The translations under genes were made by a program, and so were the position numbers. This document shows positions 52,544 through 61,180 of a stretch of 64,000 bases of DNA, piece after piece. Numbering within the stretch: the first letter of the stretch is position 1; every line of letters starts with the position of its first letter. The notes under the pieces are model-generated. The model saw only the letters and a program-made list of their open reading frames with translations, searched no databases and was not told the DNA's origin. Where the stretch lies: contig NZ_QPKV01000004.1 in the NCBI RefSeq assembly GCF_003339865.1, positions 656,477-720,476 of the forward strand. Direction: 5' to 3'. This DNA is from Pedobacter chinensis (lineage in GTDB: Bacteria; Bacteroidota; Bacteroidia; Sphingobacteriales; Sphingobacteriaceae).

Positions 52544-52948
52544 ATGCAGGAAAACCCAACCTTTAATCATCAGGCTGACATCGTAAATAGTGCCATTAGG
52601 TTTATCAACTCGTGGTTTAAGCAATCGAAATTGATTACTGAAGAACTGAATGATTTTTTCATTCTTCCTGGTCGCAAAATAATCGGTAAAGATATCATCA
52701 TTAGCCGGTTGAAAGGTATTTTCGGTAAATCTGATGAATATGTTGGTGGCCGGTATGATATCATTGATGTTAATTTTGAACTATTAAACGATGGTAAAGG
52801 CTTGGGTTTTGTAGAAGGTGTAGCAGGATATAGAGATATATTAAAAAAACAATCGAAGATTGTCAGTGGTCCATTCAAGCTTTATTTCGCACTTCAAAAT
52901 GGTAATTGGAAAATCGTGAATATCGAATTTCCGGGTTTTGCATATTAA
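52544..52948 (+). CDS. Unknown protein with possible NTF2-like fold
   Basis: The 134-residue protein shows a helix-rich start (IVNSAIRFINSWFKQSKLIT) followed by strands with GFVEGVAGYRDI, and ends FKLYFALQNGNWKIVNIEFP. This resembles SnoaL/NTF2-like proteins with their last paired strands. No catalytic residues are evident. It lies 18 bp after the L,D-transpeptidase stop and may be co-transcribed. Confidence 0.65.
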   Translation: MQENPTFNHQADIVNSAIRFINSWFKQSKLITEELNDFFILPGRKIIGKDIIISRLKGIFGKSDEYVGGRYDIIDVNFELLNDGKGLGFVEGVAGYRDILKKQSKIVSGPFKLYFALQNGNWKIVNIEFPGFAY

Positions 52949-53044
52949 TCTGAAATCGATTATTATTTTTGGAAAATTTATGCTTATGAGCACAATGCAT
53001 AAAGCGTAACGTCCTGCTGAACTTGTTTCAGCATCTTTCCTGCT

Positions 53045-53110
53045 ATGTGTTCATGCCATTAAGGTCCTGAAACAAGTTCAGGATGACGACCGTTCATGTA
53101 TGGTGTCCAG
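53045..53110. repeat. Direct repeat copy A (66 bp)
   Basis: Starts ATGTGTTCATGCCATTAAGG and matches 53241-53306 with four differences. It contains the arm CTGAAACAAGTTCAGGATGA, whose complement lies just upstream (CTGAACTTGTTTCAG at 53017), giving a REP-like hairpin. Confidence 0.75.
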
Positions 53111-53240
53111 GCACTTCGCCAAGCCAACACGTCTTTGCTGACCTGTATCGAAGCGAAAAGCTACGTGATAAATTTATTTACAAGAGTAGGTATAAATCTT
53201 AGAGGCTTGTAGCTACTTCGTGGCCAATATCTTCTCTGCC

Positions 53241-53306
53241 ATGTGTTCATGCCATTAAGATTCTGAAACAAGTTCAGGATAACGACCGTTCATGTATGGT
53301 ATCCAG
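53241..53306. repeat. Direct repeat copy B (66 bp)
   Basis: Second copy of the repeat at 53045-53110, offset by 196 bp. It reads ATGTGTTCATGCCATTAAGA at its start and ends GGTATCCAG. Four substitutions separate the copies, so the duplication is not brand new. Confidence 0.75.
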
Positions 53307-53497
53307 ATATTTCGCTTAAGCCTGTTCAAAATATTGCTGATAAAATCTCCTGCTGAAAGACTTTTTAAATGGTTAAAGGGTAATGAGGGCCTTTTTAAAT
53401 TTTGAAATGCAACAAAAGCAAAGTAATGGATTGGCCTGTTGATCTTAAATAAAATATTTTATATCCTATTCCATATTTTTTCTATCTTTGGTTTTTA

Positions 53498-55537
53498 ATG
53501 AATTTCCTTTATCCGGGCTTTCTTTTTGCACTATTATCGGTTGCCATTCCGGTTATTATTCATTTATTCAATTTCAGGAAATTTAAAAAAGTTTATTTCT
53601 CTAATGTTCAGCTTCTAAAAGAAGTGGAACAGCAAAACTCATCAAAAGAAAAGCTTAAAAATCTGCTCATATTATTATCGAGAATTTTAGCGATCATATT
53701 TTTGGTTTTGGCTTTTGCACAACCCTACATTCCGGTAAATAACCAGAAAGCTACCTTATTAAATAATGCCGTAAGTATTTATATTGATAATTCTTACAGC
53801 ATGGAGGCCATTAATAAAGATGGAAGTCTCCTTGATGAGGCTAAGCGCAACGCAAAGGAACTGGTTAAAAGTTTTGGTGTAAATGATCGTTTCCAGTTAT
53901 TAACCAATGATTTTGAAGGGAAACATCAGCGTTTGTTAAATGAGGATGAATTTCTAAGAGCCCTGGATGATGTTAAGATCTCTGGAGCCAATAGAAACCT
54001 TCAGCAAATTTTAAACAGGCAAGCAAACGTATTAAGGGGTTCGGCAAATAAATATGGTTTTCTGATCAGCGATTTTCAGAAAAACATCTCCAACGGAAAA
54101 AAGCTTGAAACCAATCCCGATATTCAATATTCATTTCTAAAGCTGAATGCCACAATTTTACCTAATGTTGCTGTAGATAGTGTTTGGGCACTTTCTCCAA
54201 ATCATCAACCAAATGCCAGTGAAAAACTGGTGGTTCAACTAAAAAATTACGCTGAAGAGGAAGCAAAAAACATTCCGCTAAAATTAAGCATCAACAACCA
54301 GCAGAAAGGATTGAGCGTTGTTACCATTCCACCGGGAAAAACAAGAAGAGATACTTTGAGTTTTTCAGGTTTAAAAGCAGGGTGGCAAAAAGGAGTGATC
54401 ACAATTAAAGATTTTCCGGTAACGTTTGATGATACACTTTCTTTCAGCTTTAAGGTTGATGAAAGTTTACCCGTTTTAAGCATTAATGGGCCAAACGCAG
54501 GCAATTACATCAAGGCACTTTTTGCCGCAGATCATTATTATAAGCTAACCGAAAATGCTGAGCATAACATTAACTATAGTAATTTTGCCAATTACAGATT
54601 AATTGTGCTCAACGGATTGAAAAGCCCATCCAGTGGTCTGGCTCAACAGTTGAAAATATATCTGAATGCAGGCGGAGCCATGGTGATTTTTCCTGATATG
54701 GATTCAGATATTCAGGCTTATAATTCTTTTTTGAGCAGCTTATCATTACCAGTTATTCAAAATCTCCATACGGTTGAATCAAAAGTTGATCAAATTGATC
54801 TTCAACATCCAATTTTCAAAACTGTTTTTGAAGATATCCCCAAAAATCTTGACCTGCCAACCACAAGCAGGTACTTTTCGTTTACTGAAAACAATTCATC
54901 CAATAAAGAGAATATTTTATCCTTACCTGGCGGAAAACTGTTTTTTGCCAGATACGGTATAGGTAATGGCTCGGTTTATTTATCAGCAACGGGATTAAAT
55001 TCGGCTGATGGAAATCTGGCCCGTCATCCGGTTTTTGTACCGTTAGTGTATCGCCTTGCATTAAATAGTGGAACTGAAAGCCTGCTTTATTACAACATGG
55101 CTAATGATCATGCATTAACAATTAAGAAAATTGCTTTAGGCAAAAATCAAACGTTAAAGCTTACTGCAAATAACTTTGAGGTCATTCCTGAAATTCGCCT
55201 GGCTGACGGAAAAACACTGATATATATTGCCGATCAAATTAAAACGGCTGGATTTTATAATTTAAACTTAGCCGACTCTCTTCTTGCTGTTTTTGCTTTC
55301 AATAACGGAAGAACCGAATCTGATCTGCACTATTTAAGTGAAACGGAATTGAAGAACATTTCAGGGAAAAGTAATTTAAAAATATTTGATACCGATAAAG
55401 ATGCAGTGAAATTAATTGCAGGCACCAATAAAATCGGACAAACTTTATGGAAACTTTGTCTAATTTTATCGCTGATTTTTATTGCAGCAGAAATTTTGCT
55501 CATCCGATTTTTTAACAACTCTAAAAAAACAATATGA
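53498..55537 (+). CDS. BatA-type membrane protein
   Basis: The 679-residue protein begins with the BatA N-terminal double membrane segment (MNFLYPGFLFALLSVAIPVI, then LLILLSRILAIIFLVLAFAQ). A periplasmic part with a von Willebrand-like beginning (AVSIYIDNSYSMEAI) follows, then a glutamine-amidotransferase-like region (LIVLNGLKSPSSGLAQQL) and a final membrane helix near LILSLIFIAAEILLIRFF. The MIDAS-like DNSYS carries Asp and Ser but the rest is incomplete. Its stop overlaps the next gene as ATGA, so the two are translationally coupled. Confidence 0.9.
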   Translation: MNFLYPGFLFALLSVAIPVIIHLFNFRKFKKVYFSNVQLLKEVEQQNSSKEKLKNLLILLSRILAIIFLVLAFAQPYIPVNNQKATLLNNAVSIYIDNSYSMEAINKDGSLLDEAKRNAKELVKSFGVNDRFQLLTNDFEGKHQRLLNEDEFLRALDDVKISGANRNLQQILNRQANVLRGSANKYGFLISDFQKNISNGKKLETNPDIQYSFLKLNATILPNVAVDSVWALSPNHQPNASEKLVVQLKNYAEEEAKNIPLKLSINNQQKGLSVVTIPPGKTRRDTLSFSGLKAGWQKGVITIKDFPVTFDDTLSFSFKVDESLPVLSINGPNAGNYIKALFAADHYYKLTENAEHNINYSNFANYRLIVLNGLKSPSSGLAQQLKIYLNAGGAMVIFPDMDSDIQAYNSFLSSLSLPVIQNLHTVESKVDQIDLQHPIFKTVFEDIPKNLDLPTTSRYFSFTENNSSNKENILSLPGGKLFFARYGIGNGSVYLSATGLNSADGNLARHPVFVPLVYRLALNSGTESLLYYNMANDHALTIKKIALGKNQTLKLTANNFEVIPEIRLADGKTLIYIADQIKTAGFYNLNLADSLLAVFAFNNGRTESDLHYLSETELKNISGKSNLKIFDTDKDAVKLIAGTNKIGQTLWKLCLILSLIFIAAEILLIRFFNNSKKTI

Positions 55538-56790
55538 ATCTCCTAGTTAAAAATGTAACCATCGCCGATCCGCAAAGTAGTTTTAACAAACAGCAATGCG
55601 ATGTTAGGGTAGTTGATGGGAAAATTCAAAACATAGGTAAGTTAGCTGCCAATAAAAATGAAACGGTTTATGATGCCCAGGGCTCGTTTCTGACTCCAGG
55701 ATTTTTTGATTTAAATTGTGTAGCAGGCGATCCGGGTTTTGAAACCAAAGAAGACATTCAAACCTTAACCGAAACAGCAAGTGCAGGAGGTTTTACGGGC
55801 CTGGCACTTTTGCCACATACCAGCCCTGTTATTCAATCAAAATCTCAGGTAGAGTATATCATCAATAAATCAAAAAACAATTTGGTGGATGTTTTGCCGG
55901 TTGGCGCAATTAGTCAAAACAGAGAAGCTAAAGAACTTGCTGAACTTTATGATATGAAGCTGGCCGGGGCAGTTGCCTTTTCTGATGGTGATAAAGCATT
56001 GCAGGATGATGGTTTCATGAGTCGTGCCTTGCAATATGCAAAAGGCTTTGATGCATTGTTAATGGTTTATCCGGAAAATAAATCAATTGCCGGAAAAGCG
56101 CAGATCAATGAAAGCAAAAATTCAGTGCTTTTAGGGATGAAGGGTTTGCCTGCATTAGCCGAAGAAATGCATATTGCCCGCGATATTTTTCTGGCATCTT
56201 ATAACGAAACCAAAATTCACATCAGCAATATTTCTACAGCAGGCGCTGTTGCGTTAATTCGTAAAGCAAAAAAAGATGGTATTCAGGTTTCCTGTGATGT
56301 AACTGCGCATCATTTAGTTTTTACGGAAGAACTTTTAGGCGACTTTGACAGCAATTACAAAGTTAAACCCCCACTGCGCAGCAAGGCTGATGTTAAAGCG
56401 CTGATTGCTGGTTTAAAAGACGGAACAATTGATGCAATTACCTCGCAGCATCGCCCGGAAGAAATTGAATTTAAAAATGTAGAATTCGAAATTGCACATT
56501 ACGGCATTATTGCTTTGCAAACCGTTTTGCCTTTGTTACTAAGAGCAGGATTAGATATAAATCTAATTGCAGAGAAATTAGCTGTTAATCCACGTAAATT
56601 GCTAAATTTAAATGTTCCGGTAATTGAAGAAAGCGCTGTGGCAAATTTCACTGTTTTTAATACTGATGAAAAATGGTTGTATAATACCGCCAGTAACCGT
56701 TCAAAATCGGCTAATAATCCATTGTTGGGCACCGAACTTAAGGGTAAAGTAAAATTAGTTTATAACAATAGTAAGGTAGAAGGTTTATAG
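55534..56790 (+). CDS. Dihydroorotase homologue lacking catalytic metal ligands
   Basis: The 418-residue protein has the amidohydrolase layout of type I dihydroorotase: LTPGFFDLNCVAGDPGFETK, GGFTGLALLPHTSP, LAEEMHIARDIFLA, STAGAVALIRKAK, DVTAHHLVFTEELL and a final YNTASNRSKSANNPLLG. The HxH metal motif (DxHxHLRxPG in active enzymes) reads LNCVAGDPG. The HVST histidine reads SNIST, and the late Asp in TDHAP reads SQHRP. It is therefore probably non-catalytic, like the PyrC' subunits that scaffold aspartate transcarbamoylase. It is coupled to the BatA gene. Confidence 0.88.
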   Translation: MNLLVKNVTIADPQSSFNKQQCDVRVVDGKIQNIGKLAANKNETVYDAQGSFLTPGFFDLNCVAGDPGFETKEDIQTLTETASAGGFTGLALLPHTSPVIQSKSQVEYIINKSKNNLVDVLPVGAISQNREAKELAELYDMKLAGAVAFSDGDKALQDDGFMSRALQYAKGFDALLMVYPENKSIAGKAQINESKNSVLLGMKGLPALAEEMHIARDIFLASYNETKIHISNISTAGAVALIRKAKKDGIQVSCDVTAHHLVFTEELLGDFDSNYKVKPPLRSKADVKALIAGLKDGTIDAITSQHRPEEIEFKNVEFEIAHYGIIALQTVLPLLLRAGLDINLIAEKLAVNPRKLLNLNVPVIEESAVANFTVFNTDEKWLYNTASNRSKSANNPLLGTELKGKVKLVYNNSKVEGL

Positions 56791-56963
56791 GTTGAGGGTG
56801 GAGGGTTTTCCAGACAGGGCATTTAAAAATTAATCGAAAACATATTAAATAAAATAGAAAACTAAGGTAGTTACGAAAATGTCTTCGCAATTAATATGCT
56901 GAACCAAACTCAGCGTAACGAATAGTAGAACTTAATCTTTAAATCCTAAAAAATCTTAATCCT

Positions 56964-57632
56964 ATGGATAATAGAGTAAAAAAAGCGTTAATCGCATCGC
57001 TAAATAAATATGCTGAAGTTTCGGAAACTAACGTAGAGGGTTTTGAAACAGAACTTCTTGCAGTTTTCGAGCTTGATGTTAACTTTTTGGATAAAGTAAC
57101 CGCTTTCGATGTGGTGTTTGATTCACATCCAAAATTTGAAGAATTACGCGAAGTGTTTTTCGATTTATTGATGGTAAATTTTTTCAGCAGTGATGTTCAG
57201 AAACTTGAAGATGATTATCTGGAAAGTGATGAATGGGCAAATATTGAGGAAGAAACGATTGATCGGGGAACAGAATTGCTAAATCTTTTGCTTTATATTA
57301 AAGAATGTAAGGATGAAGGTATTGAGCCTGAATTAGGAGATTTTTTAAAGGAGTTTTTGTTAGTGGAGGATGATGAATTTCAGGATGAATTTGAAATCTA
57401 TGAAGAAATGATCAGCAATCAGCAACTGGCAGAAAGCAGCGTTGAGGAAATTTGTAAAGCAGTGACGAAATTAAACGTCAGTACAGAAATGGAAGAGCTG
57501 TTTGTGCCTTTTATGGTTTTTTTCCTTGATGTTGAAGGAAGTGCCACCACCACAAAAGAAATAATCCAGTATAGCAGTAACAAAGCATTCGATGCTGCAT
57601 CTTATACGTTGATTACAACCATCAATAACTAA
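56964..57632 (+). CDS. Acidic protein of unknown function
   Basis: The 222-residue protein is strongly acidic (LLVEDDEFQDEFEIYEE) and helical, without signal or membrane segment. I do not recognise the family. It lies 15 bp before the DUF4199 gene on the same strand. The preceding 173-bp gap shows no gene. Confidence 0.75.
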   Translation: MDNRVKKALIASLNKYAEVSETNVEGFETELLAVFELDVNFLDKVTAFDVVFDSHPKFEELREVFFDLLMVNFFSSDVQKLEDDYLESDEWANIEEETIDRGTELLNLLLYIKECKDEGIEPELGDFLKEFLLVEDDEFQDEFEIYEEMISNQQLAESSVEEICKAVTKLNVSTEMEELFVPFMVFFLDVEGSATTTKEIIQYSSNKAFDAASYTLITTINN

Positions 57633-57647
57633 ATTAAATTTAAAACT

Positions 57648-58217
57648 ATGGACAAAAGTGCTCTAATTTCCAAATTATCGCTTAAGTATGGTTTCATACT
57701 AGCGGCTGTATCAGTAGTAATATCGCTTACACTGCATTTTATTAATCCGGTAATGCTTTATACCAATTTCGCATTACCCTTTATTATCCTCATTATTTTT
57801 ATTGTTTTGCTCGTTTTTGTGGGCATTACCATCCGTAAAGAAATTGGTGGTTACTGGACTTTTGGCGAGGCATTTAAATCCTTTCTCATTATTTCTTTAA
57901 TTCTGGCACTTGTAGCGGTTTTATATAATATTTTATTAATGACCGTAATTGATCCTGATTTACCATCAAAAGCTGCGGCGGCAATTGGAGATTCTCAAAG
58001 AGCCATGATGGAGAAATTTGGAATGGCTTCTGAACAGATAGATGAGGCTTTGGAAAAGGCAGGTAATATGGAAGAAAAACTAGCACCAACCTTTAAAAAT
58101 TCAATTACCAGTTTTGGTGTTTCTCTGGCTTTATATGGCGTGCTGTCACTGATATTAGCTGTAATTTTAAAGAAAAAAGAACCAACAACTTTTAATACTT
58201 TCCCAACCGAGTCTTAA
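57648..58217 (+). CDS. DUF4199 membrane protein
   Basis: The 189-residue protein has four membrane helices (GFILAAVSVVISLTLHF, FALPFIILIIFIVLLVF, FLIISLILALVAVLY, and one near the C-terminus) and the conserved-looking GGYWTFGEAFKSF between the second and third. This is the DUF4199 layout seen only in Bacteroidota. It precedes the toxin cassette; the terminator after it is the left direct repeat of that cassette. Confidence 0.88.
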   Translation: MDKSALISKLSLKYGFILAAVSVVISLTLHFINPVMLYTNFALPFIILIIFIVLLVFVGITIRKEIGGYWTFGEAFKSFLIISLILALVAVLYNILLMTVIDPDLPSKAAAAIGDSQRAMMEKFGMASEQIDEALEKAGNMEEKLAPTFKNSITSFGVSLALYGVLSLILAVILKKKEPTTFNTFPTES

Positions 58218-58227
58218 TTCTTTTTAT

Positions 58228-58281
58228 AAAATTTTGAACGTGCAGGTTTTATCATTTAATTTGATGAAATTTGCACGTTTT
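58228..58281 (+). repeat. Left 54-bp direct repeat containing a terminator
   Basis: The 54 bases beginning AAAATTTTGAACGTGCAGG and ending TTTGCACGTTTT are identical to 59044-59097. Within it AACGTGCA and TGCACGTT form an 8-bp stem with a T-run, a terminator for the DUF4199 gene. The copy at 59044 restores the same terminator beyond the toxin cassette. Confidence 0.92.
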
Positions 58282-58300
58282 ATTTTGGGTAACATTCTTA

Positions 58301-58880
58301 ATGTCAAATTTATATATCATTTCAGGTTGCAATGGAGCTGGCAAAACAACTGCCTCTTTTACGGTGCTTCCAGAAATGTTAAATTGCAGAGAGTTTGTTA
58401 ATGCCGATGAAATCGCTCGTGGAATTTCTCCTTTTAAACCAGAAAGCGTAGCTATTCAGGCTGGTAAAATTATGCTGAATAGAATTGACGAGTTGTTAAT
58501 TCAAAAAGTCGATTTTGCTATTGAAACTACTTTAACAACAAAATCATACCTCAATACCATTGCTAAAGCCAGATTATTAGGTTATCAGGTTACACTTTTG
58601 TTTTTTTGGTTAAGCGATGTAGAATTGGCAATTGAAAGGGTTAAAACCAGGGTTTCAGAAGGAGGGCATCATATTCCTGAAGATGTTATCAGAAGAAGGT
58701 ATGTTAGGGGGGATCAAGAATTTAGACAATTTTTTTTCAGTATCAGATTATTGGTTGGTTATCAATAGTTCCAATAGTGATCTGCAATTTATTGCGGAAG
58801 GAAATCTAAATAAAGAAATAACTATCTTTGAAAAAGAGATTTGGACAAAGCTTAATCTGAGATCAAATGAAGAATGCTAA
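58301..58880 (+). pseudogene. Zeta-toxin-like P-loop kinase, frameshifted
   Basis: The first frame (MSNLYIISGCNGAGKTTASF) carries the zeta-toxin Walker A, VNADEIARG with the catalytic-type Asp, and IETTLTTKSYLN. It leaves frame in a run of six G at 58707-58712 and stops at 58768. The family sequence continues in the next frame: GIKNLDNFFSVSDYWLVINS to the stop at 58880. Removing one G restores a 192-residue protein. It may be a sequencing error, a dead gene or a slippery on/off tract. The N-terminal extension to 58271 lies in the repeat and is not used. Confidence 0.85.
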
Positions 58881-59034
58881 AGTTAATAATATTGAAATGA
58901 GGGAGAAGATAAGAATTGGACTTCATCTTGCTTTCAAAAAACTAGTTGATTATAAAAAGAAAAATGATGGTTTTTTAGTTTTTTCTAACCAGGGAAAGAT
59001 TATTAAAGTACCGGCTAAAGACATTAAATTATAA
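58867..59034 (+). CDS. Small partner protein of the zeta-like toxin (putative antitoxin)
   Basis: The 55-residue product MKNAKVNNIEMREKIRIGLH, continuing LAFKKLVDYKKKNDGFLVFS and ending VPAKDIKL, overlaps the toxin gene end by 14 bp. It is basic, with a helix then strands. Its coupling to the toxin gene and the enclosing direct repeats make it the likely antitoxin or accessory of the module. I do not recognise a named antitoxin family. Confidence 0.65.
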   Translation: MKNAKVNNIEMREKIRIGLHLAFKKLVDYKKKNDGFLVFSNQGKIIKVPAKDIKL

Positions 59035-59043
59035 TACAGATCA

Positions 59044-59097
59044 AAAATTTTGAACGTGCAGGTTTTATCATTTAATTTGATGAAATTTGCACGTTTT
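59044..59097 (+). repeat. Right 54-bp direct repeat containing a terminator
   Basis: Exact copy of 58228-58281, offset by 816 bp. Together they bound the toxin gene and its partner. Confidence 0.92.
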
Positions 59098-59106
59098 TCA
59101 ATAATG

Positions 59107-59178
59107 CGTCATTGCGAACGAAGCTTAGGAATAGGTAAGGAACGTGGCAATCTTTTAAAATAGATTCTTGCAATGACG
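59107..59178. repeat. GTCATTGCGA-type element
   Basis: CGTCATTGC at 59107-59115 and GCAATGACG at 59170-59178 enclose an imperfect stem with AATCT and AGATT. It is related to the element at 43014-43073. Confidence 0.6.
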
Positions 59179-59192
59179 ATAATACTCAATAA

Positions 59193-60140
59193 ATGGATAT
59201 ATCAGTTGTAGTACCCTTATTTAACGAAGATGAATCTTTACCTGAATTAACAGCCTGGATTGATGCCGTGATGACTGAAAATAATTTCAGCTACGAAGTC
59301 ATTTTGGTTGATGATGGCAGTACCGATCAATCCTGGGAGGTTATCGAATCACTGAGATTGCAGAATCCGGCTATAAAGGGCATTAAATTCAGAAGAAATT
59401 ATGGCAAATCAGCAGCGTTAAATGTAGGTTTTGAGGCTGCTCAAGGCGATGTTGTCATTACCATGGATGCCGATTTACAAGATAGTCCTGATGAGATCCC
59501 GGAATTATACCGCCGTATAAAAGAAGAAAAACTGGATCTGATTTCTGGCTGGAAGAAGAAACGCTACGATCCGATAACCAAAACCGTACCCACAAAATTG
59601 TTTAATGCAGCAACGCGTAAAATGAGCGGTATTGAGTTAAACGATTTCAACTGTGGCTTAAAAGCTTACCGGAGTGATGTGATTAAAACCATTGAAGTGT
59701 ATGGCGAAATGCATCGCTATATTCCGGTTATTGCTAAATGGGCAGGCTTCAACAAAATTGCCGAACAAGTGGTAGAACATAGAGCCCGTAAATACGGAAC
59801 CACTAAATTCGGTTTCAGCAGGTTCATCAATGGTTTTTTGGATTTATTGTCTATTTTTTTTGTGGGCAAATTTGGCAAAAGGCCCATGCATTTTTTTGGT
59901 TCATTAGGTGTGCTAAGTTTTTTTCTTGGTATTGTGATGTCGCTTTACACGCTATTTGAAAAGCAATATTTAATCTGGAAAGGCCTGCCTTATCGCGATG
60001 TAACGCAGCAACCGTTATTTTATTTATCATTAGTGGCTATCGTTGTCGGCTCGCAAATGTTCCTCGCAGGTTTCATTGCCGAACTCCTGTCGCGTAATGC
60101 ACCCGAAAGAAATCAATACTTAATAGAGAAGAGGGTGTAA
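59193..60140 (+). CDS. Family 2 glycosyltransferase, membrane-bound (DPM1/ArnC-like)
   Basis: The 315-residue protein has a GT-A domain: ISVVVPLFNEDESLPELTAW, VILVDDGSTDQSWEVIE, ITMDADLQDSPDEIPELY with the DxD motif, and ELNDFNCGLKAYRSDVIK. Two C-terminal membrane helices near FGSLGVLSFFLGIVMSLY and FYLSLVAIVVGSQMFLAGF follow. This type transfers sugar to undecaprenyl phosphate or another lipid carrier. A second glycosyltransferase and a membrane protein follow. Confidence 0.93.
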   Translation: MDISVVVPLFNEDESLPELTAWIDAVMTENNFSYEVILVDDGSTDQSWEVIESLRLQNPAIKGIKFRRNYGKSAALNVGFEAAQGDVVITMDADLQDSPDEIPELYRRIKEEKLDLISGWKKKRYDPITKTVPTKLFNAATRKMSGIELNDFNCGLKAYRSDVIKTIEVYGEMHRYIPVIAKWAGFNKIAEQVVEHRARKYGTTKFGFSRFINGFLDLLSIFFVGKFGKRPMHFFGSLGVLSFFLGIVMSLYTLFEKQYLIWKGLPYRDVTQQPLFYLSLVAIVVGSQMFLAGFIAELLSRNAPERNQYLIEKRV

Positions 60141-60215
60141 GGCAAAAGGTTTAAGGCGTAAGGTTTATACGCCCCAAACCCTATACCTTCTACCTCTACC
60201 TTTTTCCTTATAAAC
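60141..60215. repeat. AAGG/CCTT inverted motif gap
   Basis: AAGGCAAAAGGTTTAAGGCG and GTAAGGTTTAT at 60142-60172 are opposed by CCCTATACC, TTCTACC and CTCTACCTTTTTCC. It belongs to the same repeat type as 42240-42395. Confidence 0.5.
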
Positions 60216-61178
60216 ATGTTTTTCTCTATAATCATACCGCTTTATAATCGTCCTCAGGAAATTGACGAGCTTTTATATACCCTAACCAAACAAACTTATT
60301 TACAGTTTGAGGTTTTGGTTATTGAAGATGGTTCGACAAACAACGCCAGGGCAATTGTAGATTCATATGCCGATCAGCTCGATGTAAAATATTATTTTAA
60401 GGAAAATGCCGGACAAGGTTTTGCCCGTAATTTTGGGTTTGAAAGGGCAAAAGGCGATTACTTTGTGATTTTTGATTCTGATATTTTAGTTCCTGCAAAT
60501 TATCTCGAAATCGTAAAAAACTATCTGTACGAACATCATTTAGATGCTTATGGTGGTCCGGATGCTGCGCACGAGAGTTTCACACCCGTTCAAAAAGCCA
60601 TCAGTTATGCCATGACTTCCCCTTTCACAACCGGAGGAATTCGTGGAAATAAACAGCATGTAGGTCAGTTTCATCCCCGAAGCTTCAATATGGGGGTTTC
60701 CCGTCAGGCGTGGGAGCAAGTTGGTGGCTTTATTTTAACCAGACTGGGAGAAGATATCGAATATAGCATACGTATTCATGAAAATGGCTTTAAAATAGGA
60801 TTGATACCAGAAGCTAAAGTTTATCATAAAAGAAGAACAAGTTTTAGTCAGTTTTACAAACAATTGCATTTTTTCGGCAGGGCGAGAATTAATATTTATA
60901 AACACTTTCCTAAAGAGCTAAAGCCTGTTCACTTTTTCCCGGCCTTATTCACAGTTGGGATTGGTTTTACCATACTTTGCAACATCTTTTATTGGCCTTT
61001 GGCCATCATCTGCAATTTTTTTGTGTTGCTGTATTTTTTGTTAATATTTTTTCACTCCTGGTCGGTAAATAAAGCAGTAAAAGTTGCATTTTTGAGTATT
61101 ATATCTTCGTTCATCCAATTAACTGCATATGGCCTTGGATTTATACAGGATTTATTTAAAAGAGTGGTATTCAAATAA
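60216..61178 (+). CDS. Family 2 glycosyltransferase
   Basis: The 320-residue protein has a GT-A fold: FFSIIIPLYNRPQEIDELLY, VLVIEDGSTNNARAIVDSY, VIFDSDILVPANYLEIV with the DxD-like DSD, and VSRQAWEQVGGFILTRLGED with the ED general-base motif. A C-terminal hydrophobic region (about 230-310) spans the membrane two or more times. The acceptor is unknown; position after the lipid-type glycosyltransferase suggests envelope glycan or glycolipid work. Confidence 0.92.
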   Translation: MFFSIIIPLYNRPQEIDELLYTLTKQTYLQFEVLVIEDGSTNNARAIVDSYADQLDVKYYFKENAGQGFARNFGFERAKGDYFVIFDSDILVPANYLEIVKNYLYEHHLDAYGGPDAAHESFTPVQKAISYAMTSPFTTGGIRGNKQHVGQFHPRSFNMGVSRQAWEQVGGFILTRLGEDIEYSIRIHENGFKIGLIPEAKVYHKRRTSFSQFYKQLHFFGRARINIYKHFPKELKPVHFFPALFTVGIGFTILCNIFYWPLAIICNFFVLLYFLLIFFHSWSVNKAVKVAFLSIISSFIQLTAYGLGFIQDLFKRVVFK

Positions 61179-61180
61179 CA

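Larger units (their letters stand above)
52949..53497. other. Long intergenic region with repeats only
   Basis: This 549-bp gap before the batA-like gene contains two 66-bp direct repeats and inverted CTGAACTTGTTTCAG elements. No protein-like frame or RNA gene is visible. The part after 53340 is plain AT-rich sequence that must hold the promoter of the batA-like gene. Confidence 0.6.
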
